Source of the DNA: Larix kaempferi
Lineage: Eukaryota > Streptophyta > Pinopsida > Pinales > Pinaceae
DNA: 64,000 nucleotides
NCBI GenBank assembly: GCA_027924585.1
Contig: BSBM01000609.1
Span: 1,561,501 to 1,625,500 of the forward strand
Reading direction: 5' to 3'
Part shown: piece after piece, positions 34,004 through 44,149 of the stretch
Layout: every line of letters starts with the position of its first letter
Numbering within the stretch: the first letter of the stretch is position 1
Program-made: the position numbers and the translations under genes
Notes under the pieces: model-generated
Told to the model about the DNA's origin: nothing
What the model saw: only the letters and a program-made list of their open reading frames with translations
The model's database searches: none

Positions 34004-35969
34004 GACAAATGACATGCCACTACATTAAAAAAAATTGTTGTAGACACATACCTGGAATAATCATTGCCAACACTATGTGCTCCCTCTTTATTGACAACCA
34101 TGGAGGAATGTTATTGTTTATAACAAAAATATGCCACATCGAGTAAATAGATCTCATCTTTGCAAATGGATTGACACCATTTGCTACCAAAGAAATCCTA
34201 ACATTACGAGGTTCTTCTTTAAAGTGTGGCCATTTTTCCTCCATATCTCTAAATGCATAACCATCTGCAGGAATTTGAAAAATGTCATCTTGACTTATGT
34301 TCCGTGTATGGTAATCCATAAATTGTGCTATGTTTTTGCACCTGAATAGTCGTTGCAAACGTGGAATAATGGGAATATAACGAGAACCTTGCGAGGCACC
34401 TTTTTTGTTACTTGATCTGTTTGATATCTACTGATATGACATTCCAGACATTCTGTTTCAAATTCATGTTGTTTATAATGTATAATATGGTCATCAGGGC
34501 ATGCATCAATTGCTTCACACTGCATTCCAATTTCTTTCATGATGGCAGATAAATATCGATATGTGCAAGGTAAAATATTTGATGATGGTAACAAAAATTC
34601 AACTATCAAGCTACAATAAATTAAAATAAAAAAACTTGTTAATATAATATATAAATAATATTAATGAAACATATTTCATCCGTATTAATTTTACTTATGA
34701 ATTGACAATAAAATTATTAGAGGAACAAAGGTAACCTTTATCATGATCCTATATATGTGATGGAATATATTACATACATTAACAACTGTGTGACTATTGT
34801 GTTTGAAAGACCATTCATAACCTTCAAGTTCATTATCAACAATATAGCAGAGAGAAGATTTGTGTTGGAGCCTTTATAAAGGGGTTCGTATGCCTTCTCA
34901 AGAAGAGGTAAATCATGAACATCATCAAAGTCATCATTTTCATGATCATGATCATCATCATCATCCATTCTAACACTAAATGTATCATGGATCAATGTAT
35001 TTGTACCATCATCTTCAACTATGTTATCAATATGATCAACTTCTTCAATATGATCATTAACTTGTTCTTCAATATTCATAGCTCCATGTTCCTCCGGTGC
35101 TTGTTCTGCAAGCACATCCTCCGGGCGATATGTTGTAGGAGGTATTTCCTTTATAATTACAAACCATCAAGAGATATTAGTAAATATAAGAAATATTAAA
35201 ATTATACATACATTTACAAAAATGATCAATATAAAGACATATATAATGAACAACTTACCAATGGACAATGGCCATGTCCCCCCTCAACCTGTCCATGTTC
35301 CCTACAATGTCTTTTAGTCGTTGTGATATTTATTTTTCTCCTTTTAAATCCCTTGCATTGACTACATGGACAATAACATTTCCCATCACCCTTTCTTTTC
35401 AGTCCATCCCACAAGCAATTCTCGATTTTTTTCGTATGGATCGGGAATATTGTTATGTGACATTTTCTGATATCAAGCTTGACTGATGATTATCGATCTT
35501 AAAAATTCAATCTCCATACTTCACTATTTGGAATTAGTAACAATTGAAATAATTGTGGCTTTTTGTACTGAAAAAAGTCTGTGCAAAGATTATAATTTCT
35601 GCAAACTATTGCTTGTATAGCAAACATGTCAGAATATTCCTATAATTTATAGTTTCTAAAAATAAATTATCATTGGATACCCAGTGACAGTAATATAGTG
35701 ACCGCTATAACTTAGCCACCTTGGACATCCGATGACTCTAATCTATTGACCGCTGTAGTCGGATATTCGACTTTGAGGTGGAGTTGTTATATATTTGACT
35801 GTACAAGTCAAATATCCGACAACGCTAGTAGGATATTCGACGGTCGTCGAAAATTCGACGAACTCTGGGGTCAATTTAAAAAAAAAACTAGGGAAAATTC
35901 GCAATTATAAAGGTGAAATCCAACGACAAGGTCAATTTCGTCGGATTTTGTGTTCAAAACTGGTTTTGA

Positions 35970-36350
35970 TGGGAGTTCATGGCCCCTCCCATATTCTCTC
36001 TACCTTTAGTCCAATTTAACGGTTTACAAAGATATTTTTTTATGACGGGCCAATAGGATTGACAAAATTGAATAATAAATTCGTCAGGTCTAAGAGACTT
36101 ATCTGGGCCTAGCCCTCTTACAACTATTAGCGCTTCTGCTTCACTGATATTGTTGATCAATATATTATTATTTGCTTTAGATACCAAAGACGACACATTT
36201 TCCAACATTGCTTCCTTTGATATTGCATTTTTTGTCCCTTGCTCCATATACAAGTTTTTGGAATGACAAAAGGGTTCCTGCCGAATTTCAACACAACCAA
36301 AAACTTTTATACCTTCTTCATTTTGAATTTCTCAGATATTGTTCATTCTC
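35970..36350 (-). pseudogene. LINE reverse transcriptase fragment between CACTA-2 and CACTA-3
   Basis: The minus-strand frame reads NISEAEALIVVRGLGPDKS, then RPDEFIIQFCQSYWPVIKK. This is the finger-region start of plant LINE reverse transcriptase (family pattern KAPGPDGF...FF..YW..I). The Gly of the GPDG motif is altered. It is a scrap of about 100 codons with no catalytic YADD motif, wedged exactly between the degraded CACTA-2 terminus and the truncated edge of CACTA-3. It may mark the insertion or recombination that joined the two. Confidence 0.75.
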
Positions 36351-36389
36351 TGCGGTTTTAATGCAGTCTCTTGCTTCCCATTGAACAGA

Positions 36390-38442
36390 TGTTTTTCGGT
36401 AGTTCGATACCTATGATTCTCAGAAAGGAAGTTCCTATACTCATCAAACACCTCCTTTCCTAAACTTTTTAAACGACGAGATTTGATCTTAGGACCACAA
36501 ACTGGACATGCAAATTTTCCCTTTGTCTGAATACCTAGACAAAAAGAGATTGATTATCTATGTCAATTATAATTATATATAAAATGAATGGATTATTTAA
36601 AAAAACATGCATGCATAATATATTAACTAGTTCATAAAATTAAATGCAATTAAAGTGGAACTTATAATTACAAACTACAAAAATGGGTTAACCCTGGGGC
36701 ATCATATATTGTCCATACAAGCATTGCATGGAATTGAAATTTCCTTTGTCGTATTGGTCTAGATACGCCATACATAGTGATGCCATTCCATAACTTTAGT
36801 AGCTCGTCAATAAGAGGTTCGATATATACATTCATATCTTTAACTTGGTACTTGCCTGATAGATTTGAACATATAAAATACATAATTATTACAACCATTT
36901 AGATATATAAACCATACACAAGAGAAAAATAAAAAAATATATATATGACATTATGCAACAAAATACAACAAATGAGATGCCACTACATTAAAAAAAAAGT
37001 TGTAGACACATATCTGGAATAATCATTGCCAACATTATGTGCTCCCTCTTTATTGACAACCATGGAGGAATGTTATTGTTGATAACAAAAATAGGCCACA
37101 CCGAGTAAACGGATCTCATCTCTACAAATGGATTGACACCATCTGCTGCCAAAGAAATCCTAAGATTACGAGGTTCTTCTTTAAAGTGAGGGAATTTTTC
37201 CTCCATATCTCTAAATGCAGACCCATCTGCAGGCATTCGAATAATGTCATCTTGAATTTTTTTCCGTGCATGGTAATCCATAAATTGCGCTATGTTTTTG
37301 CACCTGAATAGTCACTGCAAAGGTGGAATAATGGGAATATAACGAAGAACCTTGCGAGGCACCTTTTTTGTTACTTTATCTGTTCGATATCTACGGATAT
37401 GACATTCTGCACATTCTGTTTCAAATTCATGTTGATTATAATATATAACATAGTCATCGGGGCATGCATGAATTGCTTCATACTGCATTCCAATTTCTTT
37501 CATGATGGAAGATGAATCTCGATATGTGCGAGGTAAAATATTTGACAGTGGTAACAAAAATTCATCTATCAGGCTACAAAAAATTAAAATAAAAATCTAG
37601 TTAATATAATATATAAATAATATTAATGAAACACATTTCATCTGTATTAATTTGACTTATGAATTAACAATAATATTATTAGACGAACAATGATAACCTT
37701 TAGCGTGATCATATATATGTGATGAAATATATTACATAACTTAACATTCGTGTGACTGATGTGTTTGAAAGACCATTCATAACCTTTAAGCACCCTTTAA
37801 GTTCATTATCAACAATATAGCAGAGAGAAGATTGTGTTGGAGCCCTCATAAAGGGGTTCGTATGCCTTCTCAAGAAGAGTTAAATCATGAACATCATCAA
37901 AGTTATCGTTTTCATGATTATCATCATCATCATCCATTCTAACATTAAATGCATCATGGATCAATGTATTTTTACCATCATCTTCAACGATGTTATCGGT
38001 ATGATCATCTTCTTCAATATGATCATTAACTTGTTCTCCATTATTCATAGCTCCATGTTCCTCTGGTACTTGTTCTGAAAGCATGTCCTCTGGACGATAT
38101 GTCGTAGGATGTCTTTCCTTTATAATTACATGAAACCATCAATAGATATTAGTTAATATAAGAAATATTAAAATAATACATGCATTTACAAAAGCAATCA
38201 ATATAAAGACATATATAATTCAAAACTTACAAATGGACGATATTCATGTCCCCCCTCAGTGTGTCCATGTTCTCTACAATGTTTTCTGGCTGTTGTGATC
38301 TTTATTCTTCTTGTTTTAAAGCCCCTGCATTGACTACATGGACAATAACATTTCCCATCACCCTTTCTTTTCAGTCCATCCCACAATCTAGCAAGCAATT
38401 GTCAGTTTGTTTGTCTAAATCAGGAATATTTTTATTTGACAT
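36390..38442 (-). pseudogene. CACTA-3 TNP2 transposase, N-terminal half
   Basis: The start ATG is at 38,442. A frameshift about ten codons later puts LARLWDGLKRKGDGKCYCPC in another frame. The next exon (37,809-38,084) is strongly acidic (MDDDDDNHENDNFDDV) and ends YEPLYEGSNT. TNP2 exons follow: 37,312-37,557 (ACPDDYVIYYNQHEFETEC, KVPRKVLRYIPII), 36,988-37,281 (FKEEPRNLRISLAADGVNPF, PPWLSIKREHI) and 36,668-36,898 (DMNVYIEPLIDELLKLWNGI). The single-nucleotide deletion at about 34,383 of CACTA-2 is not present here. Instead a TGA at 37,312-37,314 replaces a CGA that CACTA-2 retains. Truncated at 36,352; inactive. Confidence 0.8.
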
Positions 38443-38639
38443 TTTCTCATAAAGAGATTGAATGAATATTATCGATCTTAAAAAATCAAGCTCCACACTT
38501 CACTATTTTTAATCACAAAAACAATTGAAATAATTGTGTATTCTTTTATGGAAAACAGTCTGTGCGAAGAATATAATTTCCGCAAACCGTCGCTTGTATA
38601 GCAAACATGTCAGAATGTTTCCATAGTTTATAGTTTTTA

Positions 38640-38913
38640 ACATTTAAAGTTCATCGGATATCCGACGACATTACCATAGCTATCGTTATAATATATATGT
38701 CGGATATCCGATGGCATTACCATAGTTACCGTTATAATACATATGTCGGATATCCGACGGCTATAGTGACACTCGTTGGATATCCGACGGGTGTCGGGTA
38801 TTCGACAATGCCAGGTCTCAATTTAAAAAAATTTGATCAAAATTCGTAATTTTAAAGGTGAAATCCGACGACACAGTCAATCCCGTTGGATTTTGGGTTC
38901 AAACTTTGTTGTG
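38640..38913 (-). repeat. CACTA-3 terminus and subterminal palindromes
   Basis: At least four copies of TCGGATATCCGA or one-base variants lie at about 38,650, 38,700, 38,750 and 38,775, interleaved with a duplicated CATTACCATAG-TA-CGTTATAATA phrase. They are followed by the conserved GAAATCCGACGACAC block and the terminus ending GTG at 38,913. Arrangement and spacing mirror CACTA-1 in reverse. Confidence 0.75.
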
Positions 38914-38929
38914 AATCTAGTAATTCATT

Positions 38930-41030
38930 GCCAAGTAACCTCAAAGATAACTTACCGATCACTTTAGACTCAAATGTCAAAGTTAGCTAATGCAAAGTGA
39001 ACTTGACGTCCATAATTGAATTGATTTCCACACATCACTTGCATAGGATGTCACACGTTCGAACTCTGAGCTCATCGCAAAAACCAACGACTTCTTTTCT
39101 CTTTCTTTGACCACTTGCAAAAATGTGTTATTTTGAAAGCTCTTGCCCATTTATATCTTTAAGCTTTTCGCGAGCCCGAAATTTTCTCTCCATGTGATAT
39201 AGCCATGTCTCTTGCATCAAGGATACTAAGAGTGACAATTATGTCGGCCCACATGTTGCATTTCTAAACTATTAGGTCATGCAAAGTGTGGCACTGCTCA
39301 ACAATTAATTCGTGCGATGTGTTACATTGCCAAACAAATAGCTTGTATCATGTGTCGCATGCTTGAAACTTCTTCCACGTGACACTAGGCCTACACAAAG
39401 TGCTTGGAGCTTCGCTTTCAATACATTATGCCAAGAAATTTCATGCCCACCATGCTATGTCGCACAACGTCGATCTTAGTTGCACTCCATGTCTCACTCA
39501 TCCTCCTATGCTCGTCACACTCTCCTAAACTTTTCTAATGTGTGATGTGTTGCACTGTCGAACTCTCCTTAAATTTTTTATGTGTGATGTGTCGCACTAT
39601 TGAACTCTCCTTAACTTTTTGAATGTGCGACACTACTCCACCATGAATTCCTTTCACCTTCCAATACATCACGCCATTGGTATTCTTTCTCACCGCACTA
39701 TGTCACATGTCCTAAAAATTCTCTTTGCACGATCTCTTTGTAGTGGTTTCTCTCACGACTACTATGTGCTAAAGCAATGTCTTGTGCCTCCTCACATTTT
39801 TGGTTCCCGACACATTCTCGCTCCCATTTACTTTTTTACATTACGACACATCATGCATGTTACTCTCTCACCACTGCGACACTCAAAGTCTACTCCTCTT
39901 GTATAGTGCATGATACATTTAGCTATACAAACTTTCTATTTTCACTAGGTAGGGACTTGCACCATCGATATTATTTCTCTTGTTTATCATAAGTATAATA
40001 AATAAATGTATGCGCTGCATGTATGTACAATGGAGTTGAATCCCTCCAAGGATTAATTGTGTGCCTAATGATTTAATCTATGGTGTATGATGTTCATGAA
40101 GTTCAGGTCAAGAGAATATTCCCCTCTTTTGTATTTTTATATTTAATTTCAATTTTTTAATTAATTAGATCATATGCAGTTTAAGATGTTTTGCATCATT
40201 TTTTTTTTCGCTTTCTTTGATATTTTGTATGTTTCTTTTATCTTTTTTTTTACAGCATTTTGCTTACTTGATGTGAGAAATGTGAATTTTTGTTCTTGTT
40301 TTGCCTATTAAAGACACATAAAACCATGATTTCTACTTCATCTATTTCTTCCATTTTGTTTTTGACTTTATGGATTCCCGTGGAATTTAACAACTTTATG
40401 TAGTTGTTTCTAAATATTACTTGTGTATAAAAATTGTACCCTTTTTTGTGTATCCTTTAGATTAATCCACAAATTCAAACAACACAAGCTAAGCTGCTTG
40501 CAGCCTTGTTAATTTTGTTATCATAGATTTGAATCTTTAACCAAGTGATCAAACATTCTTTTGAATCAAATTCATATTTTTACAAGGACCCATTATCTTT
40601 AGTTTTATCTTCATTATAATAACTTGCAAATTAAAATTGATATTGTAAAGAAGTAAAGGGAGAAAATCAATAATAAATACATCAACTCAATAACATCTCA
40701 GATAACCAATACTAAAGTGTACACAAAAAAAAACCTTATTGAAATAAATGATCTCCACAACAAATTTTACCTTAACAAGAGCCACGAGGTGGCAATGTCC
40801 TCGACATTGCCACCTGCTCTTGCGAAAAAAGAGAAAGAGCAACTACCTTAGCAAGAGGTGTTAAGTAAGATCTATATAGAATTTCAATTCTTATTGCCAA
40901 GTTGTAATTAAAGTTTATCATGAACTAGTTTATTTTTGTCAAATGCGTATTGAACTTATCATTTTCTAGTTTGTTGTTTTAGGGAAGAGAGATTCGATGA
41001 ACTTCTTCCACATAAGGATATCAAACAACA
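38930..41030. other. Intergenic DNA with degenerate GTGTCGCA repeats
   Basis: From about 39,230 to 39,910 the phrase TGTGATGTGTCGCACTG and its relatives recur irregularly. Two neighbouring units of about 41 bp (39,538 and 39,580) share GATGTGTNGCACT and GAACTCTCCTTAA. The derived open frames look like repeat by-products. A perfect small palindrome lies at 40,790-40,825. The rest is AT-rich with no domain. Confidence 0.5.
40795..40823. repeat. Small perfect hairpin AGGTGGCAATGTC
   Basis: AGGTGGCAATGTC, loop CTC, then GACATTGCCACCT: 13-bp arms with a 3-nt loop. The flanking GAGC and GCTC extend the pairing imperfectly. It lies in a transcript-poor AT-rich region. It could be a terminator-like or structural relic. 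Confidence 0.6.
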
Positions 41031-41149
41031 CACAAGTTGGCCTTCTAGCAAATCAAGTCATGCTTTTGAATAAAATTTGGGTGTCAAAAATGGGGGACCC
41101 CTCGAGATCTTATTGTTTATTTAGAATTTAGGATTTCCATGATCTGATT

Positions 41150-41560
41150 ATGTTAGAAGTAGTTAGGATTACATGGAGGGTGATCGCCATGCATATAATT
41201 AATAGAGATCATGCCTTATTTGAACTCTCACACATGAATCCATTCCTAGTTGTTAGAGATTTTAATCCAGTCATGATGAGATGTGATGGTCCAAGTGGGA
41301 TTAACCCTAGGGTAGACAAGATGTTAGATTTGATGTTGGGATTAAGTTCAGGGATCCTTGTGCTCAAAGGATATATGTTAACCTGCAATAAGGATGGTGT
41401 TAAGACAATGTTGGGAATTTTAATCTAATACAAAGTATCTTGGCCAACACTACTGAATAATGTTGCTCTGAGTTTTTTCAATGGTGATTTTGTTATGGTT
41501 TCTAATCCTGTCACAATTGGGGTCTCATTCTCATGTCATTTTTGTCTGCGATGGAAGCAA
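41150..41560 (+). pseudogene. Possible LINE endonuclease relic
   Basis: The + strand frame reads MNPFLVVRDFNPVMMRCD, then GGIN-like SGINPRVDKMLDLM and VLKGYMLTCNKDG. This follows the pattern of plant LINE AP-endonucleases: (G)GDFN, a GG-R-D-M block, then G-TWNN. The G of GDFN and the W of TWNN are changed. After about 41,430 the frame breaks. The assignment rests on spaced motifs in a single short frame. Confidence 0.4.
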
Positions 41561-42593
41561 TTCAAGTGTTTGAAGTAATTGGAGGTTTTGGTGTTTGGCT
41601 TGCAAGCATGCCATGGACAACCCTCTCCCTTATGGAAGCAATTATGAGGTAAAAAGAGCGTTGAGGCACTTGGATTTGCAACTAGAGGGCATGCAAAAAT
41701 ATATGACACATATTTACACTTAGATGGAGGTCCAAATGAAAGGGAAAGATGAATTGGAAGCTCAACTAGGTAAACAAAGATAGAGGATGGACGAATTAGC
41801 AAATGATATGGAAATGCTGCATAACATAATATTGGGTTTTACAAGGAATTTCCAGTTTCTTGTGTAGCTCTTTGAGGAGGAGAACATTGCCTAGCAATTT
41901 GGAAGGGACGTTGAGCATCAACAAGTAGACCTTGAAGCCACAAGATATGTAAATAAAGATTGGTCAATGGAGGAAGTCCATTGTGGTCGTGCTTTCACCC
42001 AAGGATAATAGGTCATATAGAGTATAGTTTCATCTTGCTTTGTAATTGATTTGTTAAAACCTATAATTATAGGTATTTTTGCAAAAGTCAATAGCCATCT
42101 AAGAGTTGATAGTATTTTGTTGCCATTAAATGTTTACAGTCTTTTATTGTCATTAAGATGTAAGATCTTTTTAGACTTTTTTAAACTCGTCGATAACTTA
42201 TAAATTTGCTCTTTCGTTATCCATAAAAAATTCTATAAGAAAATAAAAACACATTTATGTCCTCTTATTAAATCAATAAAACAATATAACAAAGCTAAAA
42301 AAAAGCTAATCACTTATAACCTTTCTTTTCTTTTATAAATGAAAAAAAAACTTAAAAAAAACAAAATAATCAACTTAGAAAACACATTATATTTAGAAAA
42401 ATTGAACTCAGGATAATAAAATAAAATATTAAACAAAATGTTTAATAAAATAAAAAATCGTTAAAAGACTTTAATTATTAAAAAATGTTACTAAAGTACT
42501 CTTCCAATATATTTTAGCAATAACTATTATATAATAGTTATGTTTATTTTCTAGCCCATTCTCGATAAACTACTCCTCCTTGACAGGGTAATT

Positions 42594-42685
42594 TTTTTTT
42601 TCAATGAAAATATAATTTACTATTAATAAAGTGAAATAGTAAATAGGTTTATACATACCAAAACAACCGGGAAAAACTCATCTCC
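42594..42685 (-). mobile_element. 92-bp 5'-truncated LINE 3' tail with 12-bp TSD
   Basis: GACAGGGTAATT occurs at 42,582-42,593 and 42,686-42,697. Between them is a 92-bp minus-strand insert that ends in poly(A) (seen as T at 42,593-42,600). It contains CCGGTTGTTTTGGTATG and TTCACTTTATTAATAG, as in plant LINE 3' UTRs. Dead-on-arrival insertions of this size are common products of target-primed reverse transcription. Confidence 0.75.
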
Positions 42686-42739
42686 GACAGGGTAATTAAA
42701 GGAAGGACAGGCTATCACACTGGGTGGCCTTAATTGACA

Positions 42740-42900
42740 CGATATATGGTGTAAAGCCACAATGGGGCTCCTGTTGTAGGCAAGGTGGATGGGGCGGTCG
42801 GCTATGACCGTCCCAACCCCGGTTCGACCCCACGATCTGGCTCTTGAGGTGCTTGAGCCCATATGCTCGTGCCAGCTACTCTACCATATGAAAAAAAGAG
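42740..42900 (+). mobile_element. SINE-like segment with pol III B box
   Basis: CCGGTTCGACCCCAC (about 42,815-42,829) matches the tRNA/SINE B box GGTTCGANNCC. About 40 bp upstream, GGCAAGGTGGATGG could be an A box. The segment ends in ATATGAAAAAAAGAG at about 42,898. It is more GC-rich than its surroundings. No TSD was found, so boundaries are approximate, and chance similarity is possible. Confidence 0.4.
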
Positions 42901-43049
42901 CCATATTAATGAAAGAAGCGAGCCTTTATTCGATTCTCCAAAACCATGTAAGGACTGGTCGAGGAAGAAGAATGAATCGATCCAAGTATTTGAGCATCTT
43001 TCCTCTCCCATAATTAGTGAGCTTAATGATAAAACACCTTGTTAATAAT

Positions 43050-44130
43050 AACTTATATTTGTAAATAATTGGATTGCTTAAAAATTTGTTAATAAAATTA
43101 GTAATAAAATTAATTTTAAAAACAATTTAATTCAAATTATACAATTAATAAAAATTTATTAATAAAATTAATTTTGAAAACAATTTAATTTAAATTTTAT
43201 AATTAATAACAATAATAATAATAGGATTTTGAACATCTTTTTTAAGTCATTTTTTTCAAATTAAAAATGCCTTATCAACTGTATTGAATTTTTTTTTTTA
43301 AACAACATAGAAAACAATTTTCTTTTTTATCAATATTTTTCATAAAATTCACATGGTACTAATATTCATATGAAAAACCATGTAAACATGATAAAGATCA
43401 CTTAAATAGTGTACTACTATAAGTATAAATCTTTATATTAAGAATAAAGAAAAATTCATTCATTTCTTTATATTAATAAAATTAAAAGAATTAATTTATA
43501 AATTTTACATACAACTTTCTATTTATATGAGCATTCTTATTCATTGGTACAATTATTTTATGTGTAAACATGATAAAGATTGCAAAACCTTTTTCTTAAT
43601 TATTTAATAATATTATTATGAACCAAATAATCACAAATTATTAGTGGAAAAGACTACTTCTTTCAAATTTAATAAATAATTTACAAAATATAAATTTCTT
43701 CATAGTTTTAAAATAAAAAATTATAATTAAATTGAAATATTTATTTTACCAAAAGAATCACCATATCTTTATATAAATTTTCAAACTACTGTGACATCTT
43801 CAAGACTATTCACTATTTACAATTAAAATAAATATTCACTAAAATACACAACAAAACCTTTTTGGAGATTTACCATGTTAAATTTTATCATTCAAATTTT
43901 CATGTAAATTGTTTCAAAATACAACAATTTTATTGAAATAAATGTGTTAACATTTTATAAGATCATTTCAAGAGTGGAGGTTATAAGATTTTATCTACTT
44001 GATATTCATAAATGAACAATTGTTAGTCCCTGATATTCATAAATCAATATTTTCTTTATTTAATATGTAATTTAATAGGTTCTTCTCATTTTTCTTATAA
44101 TATAATTTGGTTCCAACCTTAGATTGACAA
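43050..44130. other. Extremely AT-rich intergenic DNA
   Basis: The tract is dominated by AATTAATAAAATTAATTTT-type strings, with a near-duplicate of about 65 bp at 43,085 and 43,145. No coding or TE signature. Confidence 0.6.
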
Positions 44131-44149
44131 TTTTTAATTACATTGTAGG

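Larger units (their letters stand above)
29953..35463 (-). pseudogene. CACTA-2 transposase gene (TNP2, DUF4218, DUF4216, acidic tail)
   Basis: Exons in order on the minus strand: transposase-associated Cys-rich domain (35,226-35,463); acidic linker with YEPLYKGS (34,741-35,115); TNP2 transposase domain (34,020-34,609: CPDDHIIHYKQHEFE, NPFAKMRSIYSMWHIFVINN, PPWLSIKREHI; 33,081-33,300: DMNVYIEPLIDELLNLWNGI, MLVWTVHDAPGLTHFCG; 32,760-32,960: GKFACPVCGPK; 32,260-32,630: LFNIMHIRKNV, CSNMKN); DUF4218 (31,700-31,990 and 31,200-31,620: PSAFFNAQEQSLIHQVEEIE, GSMVEGYMVYQNM); a linker exon (30,840-31,010); DUF4216 (30,313-30,657); and an Asp/Glu-rich tail (29,953-30,264). TNP2 cuts and rejoins element ends in the nucleus. 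Lesions: 8-nt deletion after the start, 1-nt deletion near 34,383, TGA at 32,831, TAA near 31,356, paired TAA-TAG near 30,308, plus two insertions. Confidence 0.85.
29643..35968 (-). mobile_element. CACTA-2: near full-length but defective CACTA transposon
   Basis: The 5' end is at the right. A degraded terminus (about 35,940-35,968) with TTTTG-GTTCAAA is followed inward by eroded GGATATCCGA-type motifs and the conserved subterminal block CTTGTATAGCAAACATGTCAG (about 35,610). The coding region runs leftward from 35,463 to 29,953, followed by the shared terminal exon. A SINE-like insertion (32,005-32,241) and a 616-bp insertion (about 33,388-34,003) interrupt it. Sister copy CACTA-3 lies directly behind it in the same orientation, separated only by LINE scrap. 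The 3' terminus is not identified. Confidence 0.75.
36352..38913 (-). mobile_element. CACTA-3: truncated CACTA transposon (5' half)
   Basis: The right terminus reads CACAACAAAGTTTGAACCCA on the minus strand from 38,913, matching the CACTA-1 terminus with a few changes. Subterminal GTCGGATATCCGAC-type palindromes follow at 38,640-38,800, then the Cys-rich first exon, acidic exon and TNP2 exons. Homology to CACTA-2 is high throughout but stops at about 36,352, in the exon encoding GKFACPVCGPK..., where LINE scrap begins. DUF4218, DUF4216 and the 3' end are missing. Confidence 0.8.

Noticed and set aside
42815-42829. tRNA gene
   Set aside because: Only a B-box-like motif is present. I could not fold acceptor, D or anticodon stems around it.
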